Shown: positions 55,888-64,000 of the stretch, piece after piece
How the letters are laid out: each line of letters begins with the position of its first letter
How positions within the stretch are numbered: position 1 is the stretch's first letter
From: Cylindrodendrum hubeiense
Lineage: Eukaryota > Ascomycota > Sordariomycetes > Hypocreales > Nectriaceae
NCBI GenBank assembly: GCA_014621425.1
Contig: JAANBB010000142.1
Location: 1-64,000, forward strand
Direction: 5' to 3'
Length of the DNA stretch: 64,000 nucleotides
Notes under the pieces: generated by a model
Told to the model about the DNA's origin: nothing
Databases searched by the model: none
The model's input: only the letters and a program-made list of their open reading frames with translations
Position numbers and translations under genes: made by a program

Positions 55888-56934
55888 ATGGAAGACTCCA
55901 TGTCCGATACATCTGACCACGCCGAGGCGTGGCTCACCCTCTCAGTCACCCACCGCAAAGTCAACTACGACTTTACCTTTCACGAGGACGCCACTATTAC
56001 CGACCTGTTCAACGAAATCGAAGCCAGTCTTGATGTCCCAGTCGCCAACCAAAAGATTCTCGCTGCAAAGTGCCCTCTCCTCAAGGCTCCTTTCAAGAAC
56101 CCCGACATGCCCTTGCAAGAGCTCAAGGGCAAGAGCTTGACCCTCATGGGGTCGCCGGCTGCCGAAATCCAAGCCGTCCAGAACATGGCGGAGAGAGTCG
56201 CCAAGAGAAACGCAGCACGCATGGCCCACAGGCCTAAAGCAAGATCATCATCTAGAAGAAAACCAGAGGATTCGCAGTACACATTCTTGCAAGTTCGTCC
56301 ACTGCAGGGTTTACCGAATCCAGAACGAAGCCAGTCGCTGCTTATGCGACTGAAGGAGGACCCGGGGATCCGCGCATCTATGCACAAACACAAGTTTACA
56401 GTTGCGCTCTTGACTGAGATGGAGCCTCTCGCACACACGCAAACCACCCATGAGGGAACGTCGAGAATCCTAGGTCTGAACCGCAACCAGGGAGAAGTTA
56501 TTGAGCTGCGTTTGCGGACAGATGCTCATGATGGATACCGCGACTACAAGACGATCCGCAAAACGCTGTGCCACGAACTCGCTCACAACGTCCACGGACC
56601 TCACGACCGCAACTTTTGGGACCTTTGTCACCAAATCGAGAAAGAGGTTGATGCCGCCGACTGGAAATCGGGAGGACACACCGTTGGCGAGTCCTCGCAC
56701 TACACCGTCTCAGGAGAGGAGGAACACGAGGAGCACGACGAAGGAGGCTGGACAGGGGGAGAGTTTTTGCTTGGAGGTGCTCGAGACCCAACCGCAGGAA
56801 TGACTCGGAGGGAGATTTTGGCGGAAGCAGCACTGGAGAGGCAACGGAGGCAGGTTGAAGCAGAGCGCAAGGTGTTGGAGTCGCCGAACAAGTGGAGACG
56901 GACACAGAGTCCACCACATGATGAGACGAAGTGA
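55888..56934 (+). CDS. Ubiquitin-like/WLM-domain metalloprotease (Wss1-related)
   Basis: A single 348-residue frame. Residues about 12-90 form a ubiquitin-like domain (LTLSVTHRKVNYDFTFHEDATITDLFNEIE). The WLM protease domain contains the zinc motif HELAHNVHGPH at residues 229-239 (ligands His229, His233 and His239, catalytic Glu230). The C-terminus has an acidic and a charged helical stretch with RREILAEAALERQRRQ. The layout matches the S. pombe ubiquitin/metalloprotease fusion proteins, related to Wss1/SPRTN, which clear DNA-protein crosslinks or other ubiquitin- or SUMO-marked proteins. The exact role here is inferred. Confidence 0.92.
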   Translation: MEDSMSDTSDHAEAWLTLSVTHRKVNYDFTFHEDATITDLFNEIEASLDVPVANQKILAAKCPLLKAPFKNPDMPLQELKGKSLTLMGSPAAEIQAVQNMAERVAKRNAARMAHRPKARSSSRRKPEDSQYTFLQVRPLQGLPNPERSQSLLMRLKEDPGIRASMHKHKFTVALLTEMEPLAHTQTTHEGTSRILGLNRNQGEVIELRLRTDAHDGYRDYKTIRKTLCHELAHNVHGPHDRNFWDLCHQIEKEVDAADWKSGGHTVGESSHYTVSGEEEHEEHDEGGWTGGEFLLGGARDPTAGMTRREILAEAALERQRRQVEAERKVLESPNKWRRTQSPPHDETK

Positions 56935-57001
56935 TTTAATGCGGCGTTGGATACCCATAGATTAGACAGCAGCAAGCGTATGATACTGTATTACTATTTG
57001 A

Positions 57002-58254
57002 CTAATACGGGAGCGGATCCAGATCCAATCCTTCGACGCTCAACTTGAATGAATCATTTCGTGAATAGCTCCCAGCCGCATCCAGATCCAACCGACCACG
57101 GATGCAATCGCGGAAATCGACATCTGCAAAGATGAGACCGTCAGGATCCTCCCACTGAGGACCAGCTACGACATCGCCAAACGGCGTCACAATGGAGGAA
57201 CCGCCCCGCGACACCCACTCGACTTTCTCGGGTATGGTGGTGGTGAATGTTGGCGGCAGCTGTGTCGATGGCTGCGTCTCGCCGTCAACCTCCTTACACA
57301 GGACAATCTCGTTGCCATCTTCATCAAACACGGATTTACGACGGCGCGCCCGCTGCGGCGAACGAGGCAACGCAATCTCAAAGCCCTCTTCCGTAATGGC
57401 CGAGTCCCGCCTCCCCCGGACAGGCGACTTGCGAGTGTCGGGGTGCGTGGGGGCGTCCTTGGGAACAGCCATGTTGCTGCTGACGACGAAGCAGCGGCCT
57501 TCGACGCCGACGGTGCGCATCAGACCCAGCCACGCGTCGCGGTTGTCGGCCGTAGGCGCCAGGTATAGGTTGATGTTTTGGGAGTAGAGGGTTTGGCGAA
57601 GGAGCGGCATGTAGTTTTCCCAGCAGATGGCGGCGGCGAGGTTGATGCGGACGCCGCGAATGGTGGTGGAGACGGCCTTGAGGGTACTGGGAGCACCCTG
57701 AGCCCAGATGAGGCGTTCGGAGCCGGTCTAACATGTTAGAGGTATAGATGGAGACAGGACGTAGACAGTCATACCGGTAGGACCTTGCGACGCTTGCCAA
57801 GCATGCCGTCCTTGGGACACACATAGACGACAGAGCAGTAAAGACTACCCCCAGTCTTTTCAATACATCCAGTCACAATAAACACACCAGTGTCGCGCGC
57901 AATACGCTCAAGCTCCTCACGCGAACCATCACCGCGAGTGCTGTCGTCTTCACCAATCTGCCGCTTCACCCACTTAAGCCCAGCACCGCCGCCACCAGGG
58001 CCAACAGTGTCGCCGAGGTCAATGGCCTGGTCAAAGTACTTGGCAAACTCCTCGCGGCCCTCATCTGTACGACCGCCGATGGCACATCCAAAAGAACTTC
58101 CACGAGGATAGCCGCCAATGAAGGCCTCCGGGAGAAGCAGAATGTCGATGCTGGACGAGGCGGCACGTTGGGCGATGGAGTCGATCAGAGCAATGGTAGC
58201 TGCCGTGGTGGGCTGCGTGCCCGGAGAGGCCGTTCCCAGGCGGATTGTCGACAT
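57002..58254 (-). CDS. Nitrilase-family carbon-nitrogen hydrolase
   Basis: Two minus-strand exons (57775-58254, 57002-57727; 47-nt intron, phase 0) encode 401 residues from MSTIRLGTASPGTQ. The triad is visible: Glu43 in LLLPEAFIGGYP, Lys157 in KRRKVLPTGSERLIW (restored by splicing) and Cys195 in AAAICWENYMPLL. C-terminal strands include SSIVTPFGDVVAGP and DGLIFADVDF. An extra hydrophilic segment of roughly 75 residues, rich in Arg, Ser and Pro (from KDAPTHPDTRKSPVRG to PPTFTTTIPEK), lies late in the domain, making the chain longer than usual. It probably hydrolyses a nitrile or related amide; whether cyanide or an aromatic nitrile is not clear. Confidence 0.93.
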
Positions 58255-58627
58255 TATCACTTTAGTTGACAGGAGACCTGAAGTTGAAATTGAGAAAAGA
58301 AACGCATCTCAAAGTCAAACGATGACGCCCATCGCGTGTTGTGACTCTTCGGAGGCTTCGGCGCCATGCCGCCTTGAGTTGGAGATGCCACTGACCTACC
58401 CCAAGCAGCGAAGCTACCCCGCATCTCCACCCACACGCCGCCGCGGCCGCAACTTGGCCGCAACTTGGCCGCAGTGGCCGCAGGAGATAGCTCACCGAAA
58501 CCCGCCACTATTATGTAAAGCCAAGGTGTGTCTACAGCATCGCGAGAAGGCGTAACCGGAAAGTAAAGTGAGGCACAAACGCGACACGAAGATTGGCTGA
58601 ATAACTACATCATCACATCACACCATC
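58255..58627. other. Divergent promoter region
   Basis: About 370 bp shared by the nitrilase (minus) and the VOC protein (plus); GC-rich with a repeated GGCCGCAACTTGGCC string near 58445-58472. Confidence 0.5.
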
Positions 58628-59062
58628 ATGTCTGGCGTCGTCGTCAAATCCCTCGACCACTTGGTCCTTACGTGTGCCAGCGTCGCGGCCACTTCGAAAT
58701 GGTACTCCAAGTATCTGGGAATGAAGGTCGAGACCTTTACATCGGCTACCGACCCGTCAACTGAGAGATATGCGTTGAAGTTTGGGGACTCCAAGATTAA
58801 CCTGCACCAAAAGGGCAAGGAATTCGAACCCAAGGCCACCACGGCCCTCCCTGGAACAGCCGACCTGTGCTTTCTTGTCCAGGATGGCACGAACCTCGAC
58901 GATGCGATTGCGGGATTTGATAAGGATGGGATTAAGGTGTTGGAGGGCGGCAAGACTGTGCTGAGAACGGGCGCCAGAGGGCCGATTCGCAGCATCTACG
59001 TTCGTGATCCAGATGGAAATCTCGTTGAGTATGTGCATTCCCGCTTAATTGGAACCGACTAA
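58628..59062 (+). CDS. VOC-superfamily (glyoxalase/GLOD5-like) protein
   Basis: A single 144-residue frame with two beta-alpha-beta-beta-beta modules. LDHLVLTCASVAATSKWYSKYLGM carries the first metal-ligand His. IRSIYVRDPDGNLVEYV carries the C-terminal Glu. The middle segment (INLHQKGKEFEPKATTALPGTADLCFLV) is typical of the GLOD5 and bacterial fosfomycin-resistance-like branch. Family members bind a divalent metal and act on small molecules. The substrate is unknown. It lies divergently from the nitrilase, but a functional link is speculative. Confidence 0.92.
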   Translation: MSGVVVKSLDHLVLTCASVAATSKWYSKYLGMKVETFTSATDPSTERYALKFGDSKINLHQKGKEFEPKATTALPGTADLCFLVQDGTNLDDAIAGFDKDGIKVLEGGKTVLRTGARGPIRSIYVRDPDGNLVEYVHSRLIGTD

Positions 59063-59580
59063 CAGTTATAGGCTCTCCCATTACATGTAATGCAGACGTA
59101 GATGGGCTGAAATTGTTGTGTAGAGGGGTGATTCCGCGCGACCCACTGTCAAACCTCTTGGTACCTGATTGGAGATGGAGATGCCCCTCCAACAACCCCT
59201 CACTACTGCATAGTACACAGGCGTCTGAGTCCGCCATCTTCCGTAGTATGATGGTCTAGGAGAATAATGTAGGGTTTCGGCTGAATAAAGAAGAAATATT
59301 CCGTGGTTAGCCTTGCAACGGCCCGCTTGTAAAGTGAACAGAGACTTTCCTTAACTGTATGATAGTAATCCCAGTGCTTTCCTGCGCAATCTGTGCTTCC
59401 ATAATGGTTCAAACGTTAATAAACGCAGTTGGGTTACCGACTCAAAATCTAGTGTAGGGTAGCCATGATGTCCAGAAAACACCTCATTCCCCACTCAACC
59501 CGGTGAAGGCTTCTTAGGTCCCAATTAGCGACACACCACCATCAACCCCCCTCACTACACAGGTGCTTCAGCACCTGTAA
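59063..59580. other. Intergenic region with tRNA fragment
   Basis: Includes the 3' UTR of the VOC gene and a partial, diverged copy of the tRNA-Asp start and its upstream flank at about 59197-59258. No gene seen. Confidence 0.5.
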
Positions 59581-59652
59581 TCTTCCGTAGTATAGTGGTC
59601 AGTATGCGAGCTTGTCACGCTCGAGACCCGGGTTCAATTCCCGGCGGGAGAG
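59581..59652 (+). tRNA. tRNA-Asp (anticodon GTC)
   Basis: A 72-nt cloverleaf folds from the sequence. Acceptor stem TCTTCCG pairs with CGGGAGA (one G-U wobble). A D-arm with AGTGGTC follows, then anticodon stem CGAGC/GCTCG around TTGTCAC, which reads GTC, and T-stem CCGGG/CCCGG around TTCAATT. There is no intron. It is followed by a T-rich stretch (TTCCTTTTTTTGC at about 59680) that could end Pol III transcription. The gene lies between the VOC gene and the 3' end of mre11. Confidence 0.96.
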
Positions 59653-59797
59653 ATCCAGCCACAGGTTAAAGCCTGTTCCTTTTTTTGCTCATGTGTCTGA
59701 CAATCAGACATTGAGTGATGTATTTTTTACTTCCTCTCCTGTCCTCTGCTCATTTACATTTAGTCTCGACGTTCACTTTCTACGGTTTTGCTACACC

Positions 59798-61974
59798 TCA
59801 TCTTCTCCTTGACCGAGTTGTTGGCGCCGGCTCAAATGCATCATCATCGGAGATCTCATCGTCACTAATTTCCACCGCGTTGGCCTGACTTTGAGAGAAG
59901 TCCAGCTTGGTCTGTCGCGTCCTGGTCGCTCGAGTTGTTTTTGGGGGTGCCTTTACCGTTTTCGCGGCTGCTTTTGGTGCAGCTGTCTTGGCTTTTGCTG
60001 GTGCTCGCCGTGTCTTGGGTGGAGGAGCTGGCTCATCTGATTCCATGACAACGTCTTCTTCCTCTTCACTCTCGACGGGCTTTTTACCACGACGTACCGG
60101 TGCCTTTTTGGGGGCTGCCTTGGCACGGGGGGCTCGCTTGGGCTTCGTTGGCGCCTCTTCCTCATCCTCGGGCACCTGCGTTCCATCCTCGTAGCTCCAA
60201 GCATCTGGCTCGTTTTCCCAGTTTCCATCAAAATCGCTATCCCAGGTTGTTGGCTTAGGCTTGAGTATTCGCTTCCGCTCATTTTGCGTGGTTCGCGGTT
60301 CGCTGGCCTGTTCCTGTTCAATCCTGGTTCTGTAAATCTCCATGGCGCTGTTCAAGTCTTCGTCATCTGATTCCAACCCCAACATCTGTCGAACTTGGCC
60401 TGAGAGATGCTCAGAGACAAACAACTCCATAGCATGCTTGTCGTCTTTGGCCACAAACTGTGTGACTGCATCGCCAAATGGCCCTTGAGGGAGAACCCGG
60501 AGTGACTGTGCTGATAGGAATTCCTGTACAAGAGACTCCACTTTGATCGAGTCGTCTCCTTCAGCCAACGCCTCGAGAGCCTCTGTCGGATTCGTCGCAG
60601 TAGTCTTGCCTGGGCTATGTTAGAGAGTACATCAACAAGGACAGCTGACTTACGCTGGGATGTTTTTTTGCGATAAAAGTAGACGACATCGTTCGTGTTG
60701 GCAACCTTGCCGACAAATCGGTTGGAGAATCGTTGAGGGTTCTCACACTCAAACAGACCTCCGTCCGTAGCCGTGTATTCGACCTTGAGTCGGATAAGTG
60801 GCAGTGGTCGTTCCTCCAAGGCCTCATCGTCGGTTTGAATTGCTTCCCAATCAGCGTTGGCTTCTTCAATCATTTCTTCAACCACCTCCATCAACCTCCG
60901 CGTCACCTCTTGCCGGTTGTCCTTTTTCTTGTCGAGCCCTTTGAATCGTTTGTCTATGGAGAGAACTAATTCCCGAGTGACAAACGGGCGAACTGTCTTG
61001 AGAGGAATCTTGTCCACCTTGAAATCCTTGCCAGTAACGCTCATGATGGCCACATGTTTTTGGACAGCCTCTCCGGGGATTAGAGACGTTGCAACGGAGG
61101 AGCCTGGCTGCATGACGTGAAATCCGGTCTCTGGATTTTGAGTAGGATCAATCAGACATTCATGCTCGTGTCCCCAGATGACCACATCCAGCCAGTCAGG
61201 CAGCACGTTCTCGGGAAGATATGAAGTCGCCGTGTGTGCGTGGTGGTTTTGATGAACAGACAGAAGGTTAAACCAGTCACCCATCTGGGTGCCAGGTCGG
61301 AACCATTTGACCTTGTGGTCACGGAATGTTCTAAACATGCGCTCGTCGCGGACGTTACTCAGTCCAAACAGGGCCAGCTTTGTCAAGCCTTTTTGGAGGA
61401 GAATCGGCTTCGCTTCGATGTTGTCTGCCTCTGGGACTCTGCCGTAGTAGTTGAGCAGTCCACTGGCTTGTAAAAGATCGAGGGAACAAAAGTTGCCGTC
61501 GCCCGAGGGGTCGTCGTGGTTTCCGTGAATCGAAAAGACAGGAATGGAGACGTTGATGTCGGGGTCTTCGTAGTTGACATGTGGGAAAGCTCCATCAAAA
61601 ACGGTTGCGGCATCGGACAGAAACTCGAGTGGACAAGGCTTCATGCCAAGGACGTTTTGTCGGAGAGTTCGCATAACTTGGTACAGAGACTTGCGCGAGG
61701 GTTTGTTGTCATGGAAAAGATCACCGGCGAGGAGGACCATGTCGACCTGACACGTTAGTCAAGCAACAACTGGAACGAACTACCTACATCCTCAGTTCTG
61801 GCGAGAGTCATGATCTCGTCAAAGGTTTGCCAACTATCATCCTTTCGAATGGCATCTCGTTCCTCGAACCCGACATGGTTGTCGGTTGCGATCAGAATAC
61901 GAATAGTATCCGCCTCTGATTTGTTAGCAACGAAGAAAGATACGCAAAAGAGACTTACCCGTGAATTCGGGCAT
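59798..61974 (-). CDS. mre11: MRE11 DNA double-strand-break repair nuclease
   Basis: Four minus-strand exons (61959-61974, 61788-61915, 60654-61746, 59798-60609), with introns of 43, 41 and 44 nt, give 682 residues. Exon 1 is only 16 nt. The phosphoesterase motifs are in order: IATDNHVGF (Asp17, His19), [13 protein letters not shown] (Asp57), FSIHGNHDD (Asn124, His125), [12 protein letters not shown], and VVIWGHEHE. The capping region and C-terminal DNA-binding Lys/Arg/Ala-rich tail ([18 protein letters not shown]) follow, with a final acidic stretch. MRE11 acts with RAD50 and NBS1/XRS2 in resection and checkpoint signalling. [11 protein letters not shown] near the C-terminus resembles a PIP-like box. 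Confidence 0.97.
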
Positions 61975-63194
61975 TGTGGATGGGTGCTGATGACGATGAG
62001 GTTGAGTGTGCCTGGAGGTGCTTTACGCGACCGCGAATGACGCGAGCAGGTGCGAAGTCACGTGACACACCCAACCTCACCCCCAGACAGCCCGGTCAAT
62101 ACATTCGGCGAATAATGACCAGGATCTTGGCTCACGACATTGCGAGTAGCGAATTATTTACACCTTCTAACCGGATCTGGAACCAATCAAAGTGCAGGCT
62201 CTCAGGTTTACCTCTCTTTTCTGCACGTACCCGTTTTTCCAGAAATAAAGTGACCTATTCACTAACAAAGGAAAATACAAAACCTTTATTTTATTTAATT
62301 TACGACAAACAGTAATAAGAAGAAAAGAAAACATTATCGGTTGGGATTAGGACATAAGCTTAAGGGAATTAGGATTTGTAATTAGGATTATGTGTTAGGG
62401 GTAGGGGCTAGGGCTAGTCGACATTAGTTCTTAGGTGTAATTGTTAAGGATCTTGGGAGGTGTCGATAATTTCAATTCGGGGTGTACATGATTCCGTAGT
62501 CGACATTACAGGCTATGTGACATTGACAACCATGGATATCAGTCGCTTCACCAATACCAGCACAGGCCGAGGCATCCGATGTCAAGTAACGCCAACTAGG
62601 TGCATCCCTACTAGCTTTCGAAATGGATGAAGACGAGATGAACTGGTCGGCCCGCTACAGCGGCGTTGCATCGGTGTGCATTGACGGGACGGATTAACTA
62701 CCAACTCGGTAAGTGGAGACCTCGGCGCCGATCCCTACGCGTTGCCGCCGACTGCAACTCCGACTGCGACTAAACCATCATTACTTGTGCATGTTGGAAT
62801 ATACTCGTCGTCGTTGATGTCCTGCTGTCGAGCCTTGAGGATGCTGGTCTGCGCTGTGCGCCGTCGTCAACTGTCCCCTTTCCCCTTTAAGCCACCCCTG
62901 GCAAGATTACCTGATGCCCAACACGGATAAACGCGACTAGCCTTGTGTCAAGGAAATTCGCCTTGGCAACTGATCCCAACGACTCCAGGAAACAACTCAC
63001 GACGACTCGACTCAGGACTTTCGGCGGCACCCACCCGAGGCCACTATTTTGCACGCCCCGGCCTCGGAGACCGTCCTCGCCCGCCTTGTCGCCTGCGTTT
63101 GCCAATTGTCAATTCAGCGTCTCCGCTCATGCATCTCGCCGCCAGGGTCGACCGGGATCTGCTCCATGGAAGAAACCGCTCGCCAACCCCCGCC
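61975..63194. other. Intergenic region with degenerate telomere-like repeats
   Basis: Upstream of mre11 and of the F-box-like gene. A/T-rich at 62100-62330. At about 62340-62420 ATTAGGA, TTAGGGG, TAGGGGC and TAGGGC strings recur. No gene supported. Confidence 0.5.
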
Positions 63195-64000
63195 ATGACC
63201 TCCCCGGGCAAGCCGCGGCACCTCTCGCTCGGTGATTTGCCCATCGAGATTATCGCCGCCATCTGCCGGAACTTGTGCATGCATTGTCGGCTCGCCCACG
63301 TTGTCGACCTACCCGCGCGTTCTGTGGCCACTTGCCTCGAAGAGCAGCAGGCTCTTTCGCGGCTGAGCCGGACCTCGCGGCGTTTCCGACTCACTGCCCA
63401 ACCCATTCTCTTCCACTACTATCATACGGGCATCCAACCGGATCCGAGCAGTCCCGAATGGTGGGGCGACGCCGTTGCCCGGAACCGCGAGATTGAGACG
63501 CTGGAGTCGTTTCTGCGCACTTTGCTAGAGCGACCCGACCTTGCCAAGCTTGTGCGCGCCCTTGCTTTTTTTGCTTTGAGAACTGTACGCGCACGCGATG
63601 TTCCTCCTGCAACTCAAGCCCTCTTCCGGCAGGCCGGTGAGCGGGCTGGGTTTCGGGCGTTGCCGACATATGATCATGTCGAATCAAAGTGGCTCCAGGA
63701 GGCCACCATCATGGCTGCGCCCTTCCTCGAGCAGCTTCTTATCTATCGTTCGTCCCAAGAAGGCCTCCACTACTTGAGAGACTCCCCATTTTATTTACCT
63801 CATCTCAAGTATCTGGTGCTTCCCGGGCAAGACAAAAACCCCGACGAATGCTGCCATATTCAGGAGATGCAAGACGTCCTCGCCAAGGCCCAGAATTTGG
63901 AAGAGTTGGCGGCTAGCGATTGCGACTGCGGAACCGACATTCCCCTCCGTGAGCGTTTCCGAACTGAGCCGTGGAACACTGCACTGTCAAGTCTCCGTCG
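63195..64000 (+). CDS. F-box-like protein, partial (runs off the window)
   Basis: An open frame of 268 codons starts at 63195 and has no stop before the window end. It begins MTSPGKPRHLSLGDLPIEII and continues AAICRNLCMHCR, a reasonable N-terminal F-box (LSLGDLPIEII). Further along are QALSRLSRTSRRFRLTAQPILFHYY, typical of fungal F-box proteins, and leucine-rich stretches (FLEQLLIYRSS; PHLKYLVLPGQ; LAKAQNLEELAASDCDC) that resemble irregular LRRs. Such proteins act as substrate adaptors of SCF ubiquitin ligases. The C-terminal part is not in the window. Confidence 0.72.
   Translation, partial: MTSPGKPRHLSLGDLPIEIIAAICRNLCMHCRLAHVVDLPARSVATCLEEQQALSRLSRTSRRFRLTAQPILFHYYHTGIQPDPSSPEWWGDAVARNREIETLESFLRTLLERPDLAKLVRALAFFALRTVRARDVPPATQALFRQAGERAGFRALPTYDHVESKWLQEATIMAAPFLEQLLIYRSSQEGLHYLRDSPFYLPHLKYLVLPGQDKNPDECCHIQEMQDVLAKAQNLEELAASDCDCGTDIPLRERFRTEPWNTALSSLR

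Overview
The window is nuclear DNA from a filamentous ascomycete, most likely a sordariomycete and probably Hypocreales. The evidence is many short introns (most 41-63 nt) with GT(A/G)AG donors and CTAAC-type branch sites, compact convergent and divergent housekeeping genes, long GC-rich intergenic leaders, and proteins of clear fungal families (MRE11, H2A.Z, TAF10, ERD2, Pin4-like RRM/R3H, GH5 endoglucanase, EDC4/Ge-1-like). Gene models below were built by hand: reading frames were joined across introns and the summed exon lengths checked to be multiples of three.

Layout. 1-3.2 kb holds no supported gene. 3.2-19.6 kb carries a cysteine-rich single-pass membrane protein, an HSL-type esterase, a 1258-residue low-complexity membrane protein, a small hydrophobic protein on the minus strand and a 1608-residue EDC4/Ge-1-like decapping scaffold. 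20.4-23.7 kb is a decayed repeat island: two diverged 230-bp direct copies enclose a truncated DEAH-helicase fragment, a broken RRM gene and a tandem array of GNRA-tetraloop hairpins with tRNA-like T-arm modules. 23.8-37.3 kb is gene-poor and has four minus-strand genes: a PAP2/AUR1-like membrane enzyme, an MDR dehydrogenase, a Pin4-like RRM+R3H protein with an apparent frameshift, and an NmrA-type reductase. 38.7-64 kb is gene-dense: H2A.Z, a cysteine-motif protein, a small ORF with a leader intron, an allantoate-type MFS permease, a steroid 5-alpha-reductase-like enzyme, a MINDY deubiquitinase, an ER-type DnaJ protein, a GH5 endoglucanase, mitochondrial uS19, TAF10, ERD2, a WLM metalloprotease with a ubiquitin-like domain, a nitrilase, a VOC protein, tRNA-Asp, MRE11, and the start of an F-box-like protein that runs off the end.

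No secondary-metabolite cluster or operon-like pathway is visible; the genes are mostly independent housekeeping functions. Loose functional groupings are RNA handling (EDC4-like, Pin4-like, uS19m), chromatin, transcription and repair (H2A.Z, TAF10, MRE11, WLM protease), and the ER/secretory system (ERD2, DnaJ, PAP2-like). The most unusual segment is the 20.4-23.7 kb island.
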